DNA of 64,000 bases from Actinophytocola sp049647105 (GCF_049647105.1 NZ_JBARWZ010000286.1:1-64000); one strand, 5' to 3'. Shown: positions 34,484 through 44,264, numbered from the stretch's first letter. The notes: a model not told the origin generated them from the letters alone. Translations and numbers: made by a program.

Positions 34484-34515
34484 CTAGTTCCCGCGTGCCG
34501 TGCGGTCGTTAGGCT
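34484..34515 (+). promoter_or_regulatory. Candidate promoter with CTAG box, leaderless start
   Basis: CTAGT (34484-34488) is followed after 21 bp by TAGGCT (34510-34515), 7 bp before GTG 34523. If TAGGCT is the -10 box, transcription would start at or next to this GTG, giving a leaderless mRNA and arguing for GTG 34523 as the true start of the methyltransferase. Confidence 0.4.
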
Positions 34516-34522
34516 CATTCAC

Positions 34523-35233
34523 GTGGAGCGCGAAGACATCCGACGCAGAGTCAAAGAACTCGAGCCCTGGGTCAACGAATTCTCGTTCGAAGGTGATCGA
34601 TACGCGAACGGATCAAGAGTCGACTACGTACTGAGTCAGCATTCGGACGCCCGCGCCCGCGATTTCTTCGCGGCGTTTCCCGATGCGCGGCGAATTCTCG
34701 AGATCGGCGCGCTGGAGGGTGCGGACACACTGGCGTTGTCCAGGTATCCGGGAGTCTCGATCCTGGCGCTGGAGGGCAGGGAGTCCAACCTGCGCCGCGC
34801 GGAGTTCGTGCTCGAGCTGCACGGTGTGGACAACGCCGAGGTCCGATCCGCGGATATCGAGGCGATCGACGTCGCCGAACTCGGCACGTTCGACGCCGTG
34901 CTGTGCGCGGGACTGCTGTACCACGTGCGTGAGCCGTGGACAGTGCTGCGGGACATCGCGCGGGTTGCCGGCGGGCTGTTCCTGTCGACGCACTACTGGG
35001 GTTCGTCGGAACTGCTCGAGAACGTCGACGGCTACTCGGTAAAGCCGGTCCGCGAGGACCACCCCGAGCCGCAGGCACGCGGGCTGGCCGTCGACGTGCG
35101 TTGGCTGGACCGGCCCTCGCTCATGATGGCACTCGCCGACGCCGGGTTCGACGAGGTCGAGGTGCTGCGCGAGCGGACCTCGGACGAGGTGTGCGACCTG
35201 GTGGCGGTCTGCCGTCGCGGGACACGTCGGTGA
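34523..35233 (+). CDS. SAM-dependent methyltransferase
   Basis: 236 aa if it starts at GTG 34523; ATG 34472 would add 17 residues but has no ribosome site and overlaps the candidate promoter. Class I fold: RILEIGALEGADTLALS (SAM loop), ALEGRESNL, FDAVLCAGLLYHVREPWTVLRDIARV, typical of DUF1698/type-11 methyltransferases. It is followed by the AviN/AviM-type genes, so it probably acts on the aromatic acid or a sugar of the final molecule. The exact acceptor is unknown. Confidence 0.75.
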   Translation: MEREDIRRRVKELEPWVNEFSFEGDRYANGSRVDYVLSQHSDARARDFFAAFPDARRILEIGALEGADTLALSRYPGVSILALEGRESNLRRAEFVLELHGVDNAEVRSADIEAIDVAELGTFDAVLCAGLLYHVREPWTVLRDIARVAGGLFLSTHYWGSSELLENVDGYSVKPVREDHPEPQARGLAVDVRWLDRPSLMMALADAGFDEVEVLRERTSDEVCDLVAVCRRGTRR

Positions 35234-35313
35234 CCCGGTCACCCGGTCATCTCCCTGGTGGCGACGCCCTCCGGGCAGCGGCACATCGACATCGGTGATG
35301 AGGAGGCGGCCCC

Positions 35314-36348
35314 GTGCGTACTCCGGACATGTTCATCGGCGCCATCGGCACGTTCCTCCCACCACTCGTGAGTGTCGAATGGGCGGTCGAGCGCGGTCTC
35401 TACCCGGCCGAGGACGTCGAGGCACACGAACTCGGCGGCACCGCGATCGCTGGTGACCTGCCGGCCCCCGAGATGGCGCTGCGGGCCGCGCAGCAGGCGG
35501 TCACCCGCTGGGGCGGGTCCCCGACGGAGTTCGACCTGCTGCTGTACGCCAGCACCTGGCACCAGGGTCCCGACGGCTGGCCGCCGCAGTCCTACCTGCA
35601 GCGGCACCTGGTGGGCGGCGACCTGCTCGCGCTGGAGATCCGGCAGGGCTGCAACGGGCTGTTCAGCGCGATGGAACTCGCCTCGAGTCACCTGGCCGCC
35701 GTCCAGGAACGGGGCAGCGCCCTGCTCGTCGCCGCGGACAACTACGGCACGCCGCTGATCGACCGCTGGCGGATGGGTCCCGGCTTCATCGGCGGGGACG
35801 CCGCCTCGGCGGTGGTGCTGACCAAGAAACCGGGATTCGCCCGGCTGCGCTCGGTGTGCTCCCGCACGATGACGGCCGCCGAGTCACTGCACCGCGGCGC
35901 GGAGCCGCTGTTCCCGCCGAGCATCACCCTCGGCCGCCCCACCGACTTCAGCGCCCGCATCGGGCAGCAGTTCGCCACCCGCAGCCCGGCATCCCTTGCG
36001 ATGGCCGAGGTCGGGGAACAGACCACGAAACTGGTCGACCAGGCGCTGGCCGAGGCCGGCATCGGGATCGGCGACATCACCCGGGTCTCGTTCATGAACT
36101 ACTCCCGGGAAGTGGTCGAGCAGCGGGTGATGGCCTCGTGGGGGCTGCCCATGTCGCGCTCGACGTGGGACTACGGCCGCACCCTCGGGCACTGCGGCGC
36201 CAGCGACACCATCCTGTCGTTCGACCACCTGGTCCGCACCGGGGAACTCGGGCCGGGCGACCACATCCTGATGCTCGGCACCGCGCCCGGCGTCGTCCTG
36301 TCCTGTGTGGTCGTCGAGGTTCTCGAATCGCCGTCCTGGGTGCGGTGA
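35314..36348 (+). CDS. aviN: KAS III-like acyltransferase (AviN type)
   Basis: 344 aa from GTG 35314 with AGGAGG 10 bp upstream. A thiolase-fold KAS III relative with the acyl Cys at 113 (IRQGCNGLF) and a His at 293 (LGHCGASD). The canonical His-Asn pair of true KAS III is not in its usual places, as in the CerJ/DpsC/CalO4 group that transfers acyl chains rather than elongates them. Directly upstream of the orsellinate synthase, the same order as aviN-aviM and calO4-calO5. Likely role: moving the finished aromatic acyl group from the synthase to the oligosaccharide. Confidence 0.88.
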   Translation: MRTPDMFIGAIGTFLPPLVSVEWAVERGLYPAEDVEAHELGGTAIAGDLPAPEMALRAAQQAVTRWGGSPTEFDLLLYASTWHQGPDGWPPQSYLQRHLVGGDLLALEIRQGCNGLFSAMELASSHLAAVQERGSALLVAADNYGTPLIDRWRMGPGFIGGDAASAVVLTKKPGFARLRSVCSRTMTAAESLHRGAEPLFPPSITLGRPTDFSARIGQQFATRSPASLAMAEVGEQTTKLVDQALAEAGIGIGDITRVSFMNYSREVVEQRVMASWGLPMSRSTWDYGRTLGHCGASDTILSFDHLVRTGELGPGDHILMLGTAPGVVLSCVVVEVLESPSWVR

Positions 36349-36388
36349 CCGGCCGGTCCGACGGAGACCGACAACCAGAAGGATTCTC

Positions 36389-39300
36389 GTGGAAGCAAAG
36401 GCAGTGCAACCGCCGTCGCAGCCCGGCGAGACGGTCGCCGTGATCGGCATCGGCTGCCGTTTCCCCGGCGTCGTCAACTCGCCGGAGGAGTTCTGGGACC
36501 TGCTCGCCGATGGCCGCGAGACGACCGGCACGGTGCCCCCGCGGCGCTGGGCGGGTTACCGCGACTTCGGCCCCGGCTTCGACGCCGCGCTGCGCCGGGC
36601 CCCGGTGGCCGGCAGCTTCCTCGGCGACATCGACGGCTTCGACGCGGAGTTCTTCGGGATCTCCCCCCGCGAGGCGGAGCTGATGGACCCGCAGCAGCGG
36701 ATCCTGCTCGAGGTGGCGTGGCAGGCACTGGAGCACGCGGGTGTCTCGCCCCAGGACCTCGCGGGCACCGACACCGGCGTGTTCGCGGGCGTCTGCACCT
36801 ACGACTACGGCGCGCGGCAACTGGAGGACCTGCCCACCATCGACGCGTACACCGGCATCGGCGCGGCCACCTGCGCGGTGTCCAACCGGGTCTCCCACGC
36901 GCTCGACCTGCGCGGGCCGAGCATGACCGTGGACACCGCGTGCTCCGCGTCCCTGGTGGCGCTGCACCTTGCCGCGCAGTCGCTGCGCCTCGGGGAGAGC
37001 ACGCTCGCGCTGGCGGGCGGGGTCAACCTGGTCGTCTCGCCGGGGCAGTCGCTGACGCTGAACGCGGCCGGGGCGCTCGCCCCCGACGGGCGCAGCAAGT
37101 CCTTCGACGCCACCGCGGACGGCTACGGCCGGGGCGAGGGCTGCGGGATCGTGGTCCTGAAGCTGCTGGCCGACGCCGAGCGCGACGGCGACCGGGTCCT
37201 CGCGGTCCTGCGTGGCAGCGCGGTCCGCCAGGACGGCAGGACCAACGGGATCATGGCGCCGTGCGGGCAGGCGCAGGAACACGTCATGAAGGCGGCGCTG
37301 CGGGCGGCGGGCATCGAGCCGGGCACCGTCGGATACATCGAGGCGCACGGCACTGGCACGCCGGTCGGCGATCCGATGGAGGCCACTGCGACCGGCGCGG
37401 TGTACGGGCGGCCCGGCGAACCACTGCTGATCGGGTCGGTGAAGTCCAACATCGGCCACCTCGAGGGCGCCGCCGGCGTCGCCGGGGTCATCAAGGCGGT
37501 GCTGGCCCTCGACCGCGCCGAGATCCCCGCCAGCCTGCTGGCCACGAAGGTCAACCCGGACATCGACTGGCAGGGGCTGGGGCTGCGCGTGGTCACCGGG
37601 CACACGCCGTGGCCAAGGGACGAGCACCCGAGGCGCGCGGGCGTCTCCGGGTTCGGCTACGGCGGCACCGTCGCCCACGTGCTGCTGGAAGAGCCACCCG
37701 CCCGGCGCGCCGGGACGGCCACCGACGAGCCATCGGCACGCACCGAGACGCTGTACCCGGTGTCCACGCAGTCCCCTTCGACGCTGCGGGACCGGGCACT
37801 TGCCCTGGCCGAGCACGTCGAGCGCGGCGCCGACCTGGCCGACGTCGGGCACACCCTGGCGCTGCGCCGCGCCCACCTCGCGCACCGCGCGGTGGTCGTG
37901 GCGCAGGACCGCGAGGGCCTGGCGAACGGCCTGCGCGCGCTGGCCGAGAACCGGCCGGCCGACGGCGTGGTCACCGGCTCCCCGGTACCGGGCGGTGGCG
38001 TGGTGTGGGTGTTCTCCGGGCACGGGTCGCAGTGGGCTGGCATGGGCGCGGAGTTGCTCGACACCGAGCCCGCGTTCACCGAGGCGATCGACGCCCTTGC
38101 GCCGGTGTTCGCCGAGGAGATCGGGTTCACGCCACGGCAGGCGCTGGTCGACGGCACGTTCACCGACGTAGACCGCGTCCAGGCGATGATCTTCGCCATG
38201 CAGCTGGGGCTCGCCGCGCTGTGGCGCGCCAACGGCGTCACCCCGAGCGCGGTGATCGGCCACTCGGTCGGCGAGATCGCCGCCGCGGTGACCGCGGGCG
38301 TGCTCACCGAGTCCGACGGCGCACGGCTGATCTGCCGGCGCTCCCTGCTGCTGCGCCGGGTCGCGGGCCGCGGCGCGATGGCCATGGTCACCCTCCCCTT
38401 CGCCGAGGTGGCCGACCGCCTGGCGGACCGTACCGACGTGGTCGCCGCGATCGCCTCCTCCCCGGTGTCCACTGTGGTCTCCGGTGACCGGGACGCGGTC
38501 GCCGCGCTGGTCGCCGAGTGGTCGGCGAGCGGCGCCGGGGTCCGTGCGGTCGCCTCCGACGTGGCCTTCCACAGCCCGCACATGGACGAGCTGCTCGACG
38601 ACCTCGGCGGTGCCGCGGCCGAACTGCGCCCACGCCCGCCACGGGTTCCCGTCTACAGCACCGCTCTCCCCGACCCGCGCGCACCGATGACGGGCGACGG
38701 CGACTACTGGCGGGCGAACCTGCGCAGGCCGGTGCGCCTCGCCGCCGCCGTCGCGGCCGCGGTCGAGGACGGCCACCACGCGTTCCTGGAGGTCTCGCCA
38801 CACCCGGTGGTCGGGCACTCCGTGCACGAGACGCTGGCCGAGCTTGGCGTCGACGACGGGTTCGTCGGCGCGACCCTGCGACGCGACCGCCCCCAGGCAC
38901 GCACGTTCCGCACCGCGCTGGGGGCCGCGCACTGCGCAGGCATCGGCGTGGACTGGCCGGGGTTGCACCCGGCCGGTGATCTCGCCACGCTGCCGGTGTA
39001 TCCGTGGCGGCACCGGGGGCACTGGCACTCCGGTGGCGCCCGGCCCGGCGGGCGGGGGCACGACGTCGCGGCGTGCACGCTGCTCGGCGCCGGTGAGCGC
39101 GTGGCCGGCCGCGACATGCGGGTGTGGCGCACCGTCCTCGACGACGACAGCAGGCCCTACCCCGGCAGCCACGCCCTCAACGGCGTCGAGATCGTGCCGG
39201 CCGCGGTGCTCGTGCTGAGCTTCCTCGACGCCGCCGCCCGCGATGGCGTCCCGCCGGTACTGACCGGCATCGCCATGCGGCATCCGCTGATGACCGCCCA

Positions 39301-40189
39301 CCGCCTGGAGGTCCAGGTGGTGCGGGACGGGACCGACCTGCGGCTCGGGTCCCGCACCCCCGGCGACGACGAGACGGCGGACCCCGCCTGGCTCGTCAAC
39401 GCGGAGGCCTCGGTCGCCGACGACGGTCCCGCCGGATCGCTCGTGGACGCGGACGAGTACCGGCTGGAACCCGCCGATCCGGGGCTGGTGCACCGGCGGC
39501 TGGCCGAGGTCGGCGTCCCGTCGACGGGGTTCCCGTGGACGATCACCGAACTGCGGTCCGGCGACGGGGTGCTCCGGGCCAGGGTGCGCTGCGACGGCGC
39601 GGACACCTGGGCGCCGCTGCTGGACGCGGTGATGTCCATCGCGCCCGCCGTGTTCGTCGGCCTGCCCGTGCTGCGCATGGTGGTGCACATCGACGCGATG
39701 CTGGTCGCGGAAGGCCCGCCGCCGGAGACGGCGCTGGTCGAGGTCGCACTGGATCTCGACCGCGCCGACACGGTCGACGCCGTGGTCGCCACCGAGGCCG
39801 GCCTGGTGCTGGCGACGCTTTCCGGCCTGCGCTACCCGGTCATCGACGCGCCGGTGTCCTCCGTCGACGAGGAGGTGGAGTCGGCCGGGGCGGCGGTGTC
39901 GTTCGACGGGTTGTCCGGCGAGGGGCTGCGTGCGCTGGTGCTGGACGAGGTGAGCAGCCAGATCGCCGCGGAGATGCGGTTGGAGGTTGGCGACCTGCAC
40001 CCGCGGCGGCCGCTCGCCGAGCAGGGGCTGGACTCGGTCATGACGGTGGTGATCCGCAAGCGGCTAGAGAAGCGGATCGGGCTTGGCCTGTCCGCCAACG
40101 TGTTCTGGCAGCAGCCATCCGTGAACGCGATCGCCGATCACGTGGTGGGTCTGATCTCGGCAACCACCACCGAGGCCGCTCACGGCTGA
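36389..40189 (+). CDS. aviM: Iterative type I PKS, orsellinic acid synthase (KS-AT-DH-ACP)
   Basis: 1266 aa from GTG 36389 (AGAAGG 6 bp upstream). KS ~14-440 with C185 (VDTACSAS), H320 (EAHGTGTP) and H357 (SNIGHLEG). AT ~540-840 with S626 in GHSVGEIAA and a malonyl-type VAFHS motif. DH-like domain ~905-1170 with H928 in HxxxGxxxxP (SHALNGVEIVP). ACP with phosphopantetheine Ser1216 (EQGLDSVM). No KR and no thioesterase are present, so four acetate units are joined without ketoreduction, as for orsellinate in AviM and CalO5. The DH-like region may act as a product-template/hydrolase domain. It should supply the dichloroisoeverninate core after O-methylation and halogenation. Confidence 0.93.
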   Translation: MEAKAVQPPSQPGETVAVIGIGCRFPGVVNSPEEFWDLLADGRETTGTVPPRRWAGYRDFGPGFDAALRRAPVAGSFLGDIDGFDAEFFGISPREAELMDPQQRILLEVAWQALEHAGVSPQDLAGTDTGVFAGVCTYDYGARQLEDLPTIDAYTGIGAATCAVSNRVSHALDLRGPSMTVDTACSASLVALHLAAQSLRLGESTLALAGGVNLVVSPGQSLTLNAAGALAPDGRSKSFDATADGYGRGEGCGIVVLKLLADAERDGDRVLAVLRGSAVRQDGRTNGIMAPCGQAQEHVMKAALRAAGIEPGTVGYIEAHGTGTPVGDPMEATATGAVYGRPGEPLLIGSVKSNIGHLEGAAGVAGVIKAVLALDRAEIPASLLATKVNPDIDWQGLGLRVVTGHTPWPRDEHPRRAGVSGFGYGGTVAHVLLEEPPARRAGTATDEPSARTETLYPVSTQSPSTLRDRALALAEHVERGADLADVGHTLALRRAHLAHRAVVVAQDREGLANGLRALAENRPADGVVTGSPVPGGGVVWVFSGHGSQWAGMGAELLDTEPAFTEAIDALAPVFAEEIGFTPRQALVDGTFTDVDRVQAMIFAMQLGLAALWRANGVTPSAVIGHSVGEIAAAVTAGVLTESDGARLICRRSLLLRRVAGRGAMAMVTLPFAEVADRLADRTDVVAAIASSPVSTVVSGDRDAVAALVAEWSASGAGVRAVASDVAFHSPHMDELLDDLGGAAAELRPRPPRVPVYSTALPDPRAPMTGDGDYWRANLRRPVRLAAAVAAAVEDGHHAFLEVSPHPVVGHSVHETLAELGVDDGFVGATLRRDRPQARTFRTALGAAHCAGIGVDWPGLHPAGDLATLPVYPWRHRGHWHSGGARPGGRGHDVAACTLLGAGERVAGRDMRVWRTVLDDDSRPYPGSHALNGVEIVPAAVLVLSFLDAAARDGVPPVLTGIAMRHPLMTAHRLEVQVVRDGTDLRLGSRTPGDDETADPAWLVNAEASVADDGPAGSLVDADEYRLEPADPGLVHRRLAEVGVPSTGFPWTITELRSGDGVLRARVRCDGADTWAPLLDAVMSIAPAVFVGLPVLRMVVHIDAMLVAEGPPPETALVEVALDLDRADTVDAVVATEAGLVLATLSGLRYPVIDAPVSSVDEEVESAGAAVSFDGLSGEGLRALVLDEVSSQIAAEMRLEVGDLHPRRPLAEQGLDSVMTVVIRKRLEKRIGLGLSANVFWQQPSVNAIADHVVGLISATTTEAAHG

Positions 40190-40455
40190 GTGCGGACCCC
40201 GGCGCCTGTCGTCGTTGCGGGTCACTAGTCGTGCTCCTGGGTACCGGTGAGGTACCGGAGCCGAGAGAGCGAGTCCCGTGTCCAGGACTTCTCTGTGATC
40301 GTTTTGCCTGCTCAGCAGCGGTCTCCCCGGTGTCCGAACTGACGCTACGATCAGGTGGCACGTGGCAGTGTTCGCGCTCCAGCGGGATCGTGTCCGGGTC
40401 GTACTGAAGCTCGCGAGGCGATCCGCAGGCTGACACAGGGAGGGAGGAAACCGAC

Positions 40456-41016
40456 GTGCCGGATCAGGCCGCCGAGCTTGCCGCCTTTGGCTTCGAACTT
40501 GGGGTGCTCAAACGCATCCGGCGCGCCGGGTGGTGGCACGCCGGTGTGCGCGATCCCGAGTCGGTCGCCGAGCACAGCATGAGGGTTGCCCAGTTGGCCG
40601 CGATCATCGCGGCCGAGGAAGGCGCGGACCCGGTCCGTGCCTCGTTCCTGGCGCTGTGGCACGACACGCAGGAGACCCGAACGGGAGACTTGCCGCACAC
40701 GGTTGCCGGATACCTGACCAAGCCCGAGCCGCGTCAGATCACGGCCGACCAGACGGCTCACCTGCCGGATCAGTCGCGCGACGTGATCCGCGCGGCGGTC
40801 GACGAGTACGAGTCACAGCAGTCCGCCGAAGCGTTGTGCGCCAAGGATGCCGACAAGCTGGAGATGCTCTTGCAAGCGGTCGAGTACCGGGACGTCGGCG
40901 TCAGCCGAGTCGACGGATGGATCGACTCCGCTCGCAAGAGCATCAGGACCGCGACGGGCCGGAAGGTCGCCGATGCGGCGCTGACGCTTTCACCGCTCGC
41001 GTGGCGAGACCGCTGA
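40456..41016 (+). CDS. HD-domain phosphohydrolase
   Basis: 186 aa from GTG 40456 with GGAGG upstream. HD-superfamily ligands: H in SVAEHSMRVAQLA, HD in ALWHDTQETRTGDLP, and D in AKDADKLEMLLQA. This is the layout of YfbR/HDDC2-type 5'-deoxynucleotidases. A 266-bp gap separates it from the PKS, so it probably has its own promoter. It may be a housekeeping gene caught inside the cluster, or a phosphatase for sugar intermediates; I favour the former. Confidence 0.8.
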   Translation: MPDQAAELAAFGFELGVLKRIRRAGWWHAGVRDPESVAEHSMRVAQLAAIIAAEEGADPVRASFLALWHDTQETRTGDLPHTVAGYLTKPEPRQITADQTAHLPDQSRDVIRAAVDEYESQQSAEALCAKDADKLEMLLQAVEYRDVGVSRVDGWIDSARKSIRTATGRKVADAALTLSPLAWRDR

Positions 41017-41050
41017 CGCCAGCTAGCAAGGGTCCAGCGGGACGTCCTTG

Positions 41051-41080
41051 GTGGACCCGCACGTTGGCGCGCGGGTCCAC
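41051..41080. terminator. Terminator between the HD gene and the ABC exporter operon
   Basis: GTGGACCCGC (41051-41060), 10-nt loop, GCGGGTCCAC (41071-41080), between convergent genes. Confidence 0.75.
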
Positions 41081-41086
41081 TTCAGA

Positions 41087-41917
41087 CTAGCCGTCGAGGT
41101 TGCGGTAGCGGCGGATCGCCAGTGGCGCGAAGATCAGCATGATCAGCACGGGCCACACGAAGGCCAGCAGCAGCGAGTGCTGCGCCGCCCAGGAGTCGCC
41201 GACGACGCCGGGATTGCCGAACAGCTGCCGGGCGGCCGCCACCGTCGAGGAGATCGGGTTCCACTCGGCGATCGTGCCGAGCCAGTCGGGCATCTGGGTT
41301 GGTGAGACGAAGGTGTTGGCCATCATCGTCAGCGGTAGCAGCGGGACGTAACCGGCGGCCACCGCCTCCATCGGCAGGATCAGGCCGAGGAGGATGCCCA
41401 CCCACACCAGGGCGAACCGGAACAGCAGCAGCAGGCCCACCGCGGCGAGGGCCGAGCCGACGCCGAGATGGAAGCGCCAGCCGACCAGCAGTGCGCACAC
41501 GAGGAGGATCGCCAGTTCCAGGATCGAGGTGACCAGGTCGGCGAGGCAACGGCCGACGGCCACCCCCGCCTGCGACATCGGCATCGTGCGGAACCGGTCG
41601 GTCACCCCCTTCGCGGCGGAGCTGCTGGTGACCATCGTCGTGGTGATGAGGCCGAACATCATGGTCTGGCCGAACAGGCCGGGCATCAGGAACTCGCGGT
41701 AGGCGCCGCCGCCCGCCACGACCATGGCGCTGCCGAAGACGAACCCGAACACCACCGTCATGATCGGGAACATCAGGCAGTGCACGATCAGCCCGGGGTT
41801 GCGCACCCAGTTGACCAGGTTCGCGCGGCCGACGACCCAGCCGTCCTCCAGCGCCCACCTCAGCCGGTCCACCGGGTGCACCGGCCTGAGTGGCACCGTG
41901 ATCATCGCCGTGGTCAT
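41087..41917 (-). CDS. ABC-2 type exporter permease (DrrB-like)
   Basis: 276 aa from ATG 41917, overlapping the ATPase stop as ATGA. Six membrane helices with the ABC-2 signature VSPTQMPDWLGTIAEWNPISSTVAAARQLF before the last helix. It pairs with the adjacent ATPase as a daunorubicin-type exporter, equivalent to the AviABC1/AviABC2 pump of the avilamycin cluster. Last gene of the minus operon starting at 49476. It most likely exports the product and adds to self-resistance. Confidence 0.9.
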   Translation of the reverse strand: MTTAMITVPLRPVHPVDRLRWALEDGWVVGRANLVNWVRNPGLIVHCLMFPIMTVVFGFVFGSAMVVAGGGAYREFLMPGLFGQTMMFGLITTTMVTSSSAAKGVTDRFRTMPMSQAGVAVGRCLADLVTSILELAILLVCALLVGWRFHLGVGSALAAVGLLLLFRFALVWVGILLGLILPMEAVAAGYVPLLPLTMMANTFVSPTQMPDWLGTIAEWNPISSTVAAARQLFGNPGVVGDSWAAQHSLLLAFVWPVLIMLIFAPLAIRRYRNLDG

Positions 41918-42948
41918 GCCACCCTCCCATTCCCTGTCGCCGCGTGCCCGGTCAACCGGAGGAAGACGTCGTCGAGACTCGGTTTGCGCACGGCGACGTC
42001 CTCGATGTCGATGCCGTGGTCGTGCAGCCAGCGCATGACGTCGTGCAGGGCGCTGACCCGATCGCGCACCGGCACGGTGATCCGGCGGGCGTCGGTGTCG
42101 ACCTCCGGCTCGGCGTCGACGATGCGTGCGATGGCCGCCGCGGTCTCCGCCACCGCGCCGCCGTCGAGCAGGACCACGTCGATCCGGTCGCCGCCGATCA
42201 TCGACTTGAGCCGTTCCGGCGTGCCCTCGGCGATCACCCTGCCAGCCTCGATCACGGTGATCTGGCCTGCGAGCCGGTCGGCCTCCTCCAGGTACTGGGT
42301 GGTGAGCAGCACGGTGGTGCCCTGCTCGGCCATCGAGTGGACCACCTGCCAGACCTCGTTGCGACCGCGCGGGTCAAGGCCGGTGGTCGGTTCGTCCAGG
42401 AACAGCACCTGCGGGCGCAGGAAGAAACCGACCGCGAGGTCGAGCCTGCGCCGCATGCCGCCGGAGTAGAACTTGACCAGCTTCCCGCCGGCCTCGGCCA
42501 GCCCGAACTGCTCCAGCAGCTCGCCGGCTCGACGGCGGGCGGTCTTCGCGCCGATGTGGTACAGCCTGCCCCACATCTCCAGGTTCTCCTGGCCGCTGAG
42601 GATGTCGTCGACGGCCGTCCGCTGGCCGGTCACCCCGATACGGCGGCGCACCTCGTCCGTATCCTTCGCCACGTCGAACCCGGCGATCATCGCGGTGCCC
42701 GAGTCCGGGCGCAACAGCGTGCTCAGAATCCGCACGGCGGTGGTCTTCCCGGCGCCGTTCGGGCCGAGCAGGCCGCACACGGTGCCCTCCTGCACCACCA
42801 GGTCGACGCCGTCCAGCGCGGCGGTGTCACCGAAGTTCTTGCGCAGTCCGGAAATGGCGATGGCGGCCCCGGCTCGCGCGGCGGCAACCGCCTCCTCGGC
42901 ACCGGCGCTCATGCCCGGTGACCTTTGTTTGACAGCACGTTCACTCAC
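41914..42948 (-). CDS. ABC exporter ATP-binding protein (DrrA-like)
   Basis: 344 aa from GTG 42948. Walker A GPNGAGKTT, Q-loop GVTGQRTAVDD, signature YSGGMRRRLDLA, Walker B VLFLDEPTTGLDP, and TTQYLEEADRL, with Gln replacing the switch His as in DrrA proteins. The C-terminal DUF4162-type regulatory domain (IEDVAVRKPSLDDVFLRLTG) is typical of drug exporters of this class. Encoded with its permease by an ATGA overlap. Confidence 0.92.
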   Translation of the reverse strand: MSERAVKQRSPGMSAGAEEAVAAARAGAAIAISGLRKNFGDTAALDGVDLVVQEGTVCGLLGPNGAGKTTAVRILSTLLRPDSGTAMIAGFDVAKDTDEVRRRIGVTGQRTAVDDILSGQENLEMWGRLYHIGAKTARRRAGELLEQFGLAEAGGKLVKFYSGGMRRRLDLAVGFFLRPQVLFLDEPTTGLDPRGRNEVWQVVHSMAEQGTTVLLTTQYLEEADRLAGQITVIEAGRVIAEGTPERLKSMIGGDRIDVVLLDGGAVAETAAAIARIVDAEPEVDTDARRITVPVRDRVSALHDVMRWLHDHGIDIEDVAVRKPSLDDVFLRLTGHAATGNGRVA

Positions 42949-42994
42949 GACGTTCCTTGTTCCTTCACGGGTCGGGTTGGCGGGTGGACAGCGG

Positions 42995-44251
42995 TCACGA
43001 CGATCTCTTCCGCACGACCTCCACCGTCGGCAGCGGGAAGATCAGCTCACAGCCCGCGTCGAGCGTCGCCGCCTCCCTTGCGAGGATCTCCGTGCGGAAG
43101 TGCCATGGGAGGACCAGGTAGTAGTCGGGTTTGCGCGCCCGCGAGTCCGCCTCGCTGATGATCTCGATGTCCGTGCCGAGCGTGCGTGCCCCGACCTTGT
43201 CGGGGTTGCGCTCGGCCGCGTACGGGATGACCGTCCGGTCGATGCCGCAGTACTGCAGAAGCGTGTTCCCCTTGGTCGACGCGCCGTACACGTGCACGGT
43301 GCTGTCCTGCTCGCGGAGCTTGCGCAGCAGCGCGGTGACCTCGTCGCGGTGCGTGCGCACCTGCTCGGCGAACCGGTCGTAGATCGCGTCCTGGTCCAGC
43401 CCCAGCGCGCGCTCCCGCTCGAGCACCTCGGCCACGGAGCTGTCCGCGGCGCTGCCCGCGCGGGCGACATGGCAGCAGATCGACCCGCCGTACATGTCGT
43501 TGAGCTCGGCGTGCACGACCTCGAGGCCCGCTGCCTCGAGCACCCGCTTCAGGCTGCTCAACGAGTAGAAGCCCAGGTGTTCGTGACAGATGCAGTCGTA
43601 GGCGGTCGACTCCAGCATCGTCGGCAGGTACGCGACCTCGAGCGTCCAGACACCGCCCGGCGCCAGCAGTCGCTCCACCTCGCGGGCGAAGGCGACCGGG
43701 TCCTCGACGTCGTAGAACATCGCGATCGAGGTGATGATGTCGAACTTCCCGGCCTGGTCGGCGAGTTCGTCGCTGGGGAAGAAGTCCCGGATGAGGGTGA
43801 AGTCGTCCGGTGCGTCGTCGGCCGCGTTCGACGGGTCGATGCCCCAGCGCTCGGCGTCGCGGAAGTTGTCGAGCAACGTGCCGTCGTTGCAGCCGATGTC
43901 GAGTACGCGCTTCGGCCGTCCGCCGCGCACCCGCGACGAGGACTCGGTGATGGCACGCAGGTGTGTGCGCATGGTGTCGTTGATCCGGGAGCGATACCAG
44001 TACGTGTCGTAGAGGATTTCGCCGGGCACCGTGTGCCGCAGCTGCACCAGACCGCATCCCTCGCCGGTGCAGCGGGTCAGCTCCAGCGGCAGCCGCACCT
44101 TCGGCGGGTCGGACACGCCCGGTTTGACGAAGCTGCCCTGCAGGTACTGGGCGCCGAGATCCAGGACGGTGCGCAGTGGGGCCGAACAGACACGGCAGGT
44201 CGTTCTCTCCTGGACCTCGGGTGGCGTGTTCCCGGCCGTCGTCGTGGACAT
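42995..44251 (-). CDS. NDP-hexose C-methyltransferase (TylC3/AviG1 type)
   Basis: 418 aa. N-terminal zinc-binding domain with C-x2-C (TTCRVCSAPL) and C-x4-C (LTRCTGEGCGLVQL), then the SAM domain VLDIGCNDGTLLDNF and the conserved EVAYLPTMLESTAYDCICHEHLGFYS, which carries the catalytic Glu/His/Tyr region of TylC3 and TcaB9. A C-terminal domain includes VYGASTKGNTLLQYCG. These enzymes add a methyl to C3 of a 4-keto-dideoxy sugar, giving branched evalose-like sugars. This fits the C-methylated sugars of avilamycin and everninomicin. Confidence 0.92.
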   Translation of the reverse strand: MSTTTAGNTPPEVQERTTCRVCSAPLRTVLDLGAQYLQGSFVKPGVSDPPKVRLPLELTRCTGEGCGLVQLRHTVPGEILYDTYWYRSRINDTMRTHLRAITESSSRVRGGRPKRVLDIGCNDGTLLDNFRDAERWGIDPSNAADDAPDDFTLIRDFFPSDELADQAGKFDIITSIAMFYDVEDPVAFAREVERLLAPGGVWTLEVAYLPTMLESTAYDCICHEHLGFYSLSSLKRVLEAAGLEVVHAELNDMYGGSICCHVARAGSAADSSVAEVLERERALGLDQDAIYDRFAEQVRTHRDEVTALLRKLREQDSTVHVYGASTKGNTLLQYCGIDRTVIPYAAERNPDKVGARTLGTDIEIISEADSRARKPDYYLVLPWHFRTEILAREAATLDAGCELIFPLPTVEVVRKRSS

Positions 44252-44264
44252 GTCACGTCCTTCC

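Noticed and set aside
36092..40000. A 1302-codon minus-strand ORF opposite the PKS
   Set aside because: It is antisense to an intact PKS, is rich in Arg/His/Gly/Val-type codons typical of high-GC shadow frames, and shows no domain.
40219..40232. CTAGT box downstream of the PKS as another cluster promoter
   Set aside because: No -10-like hexamer at 8, 21 or 38-39 bp; it lies just after a stop codon and is probably chance.
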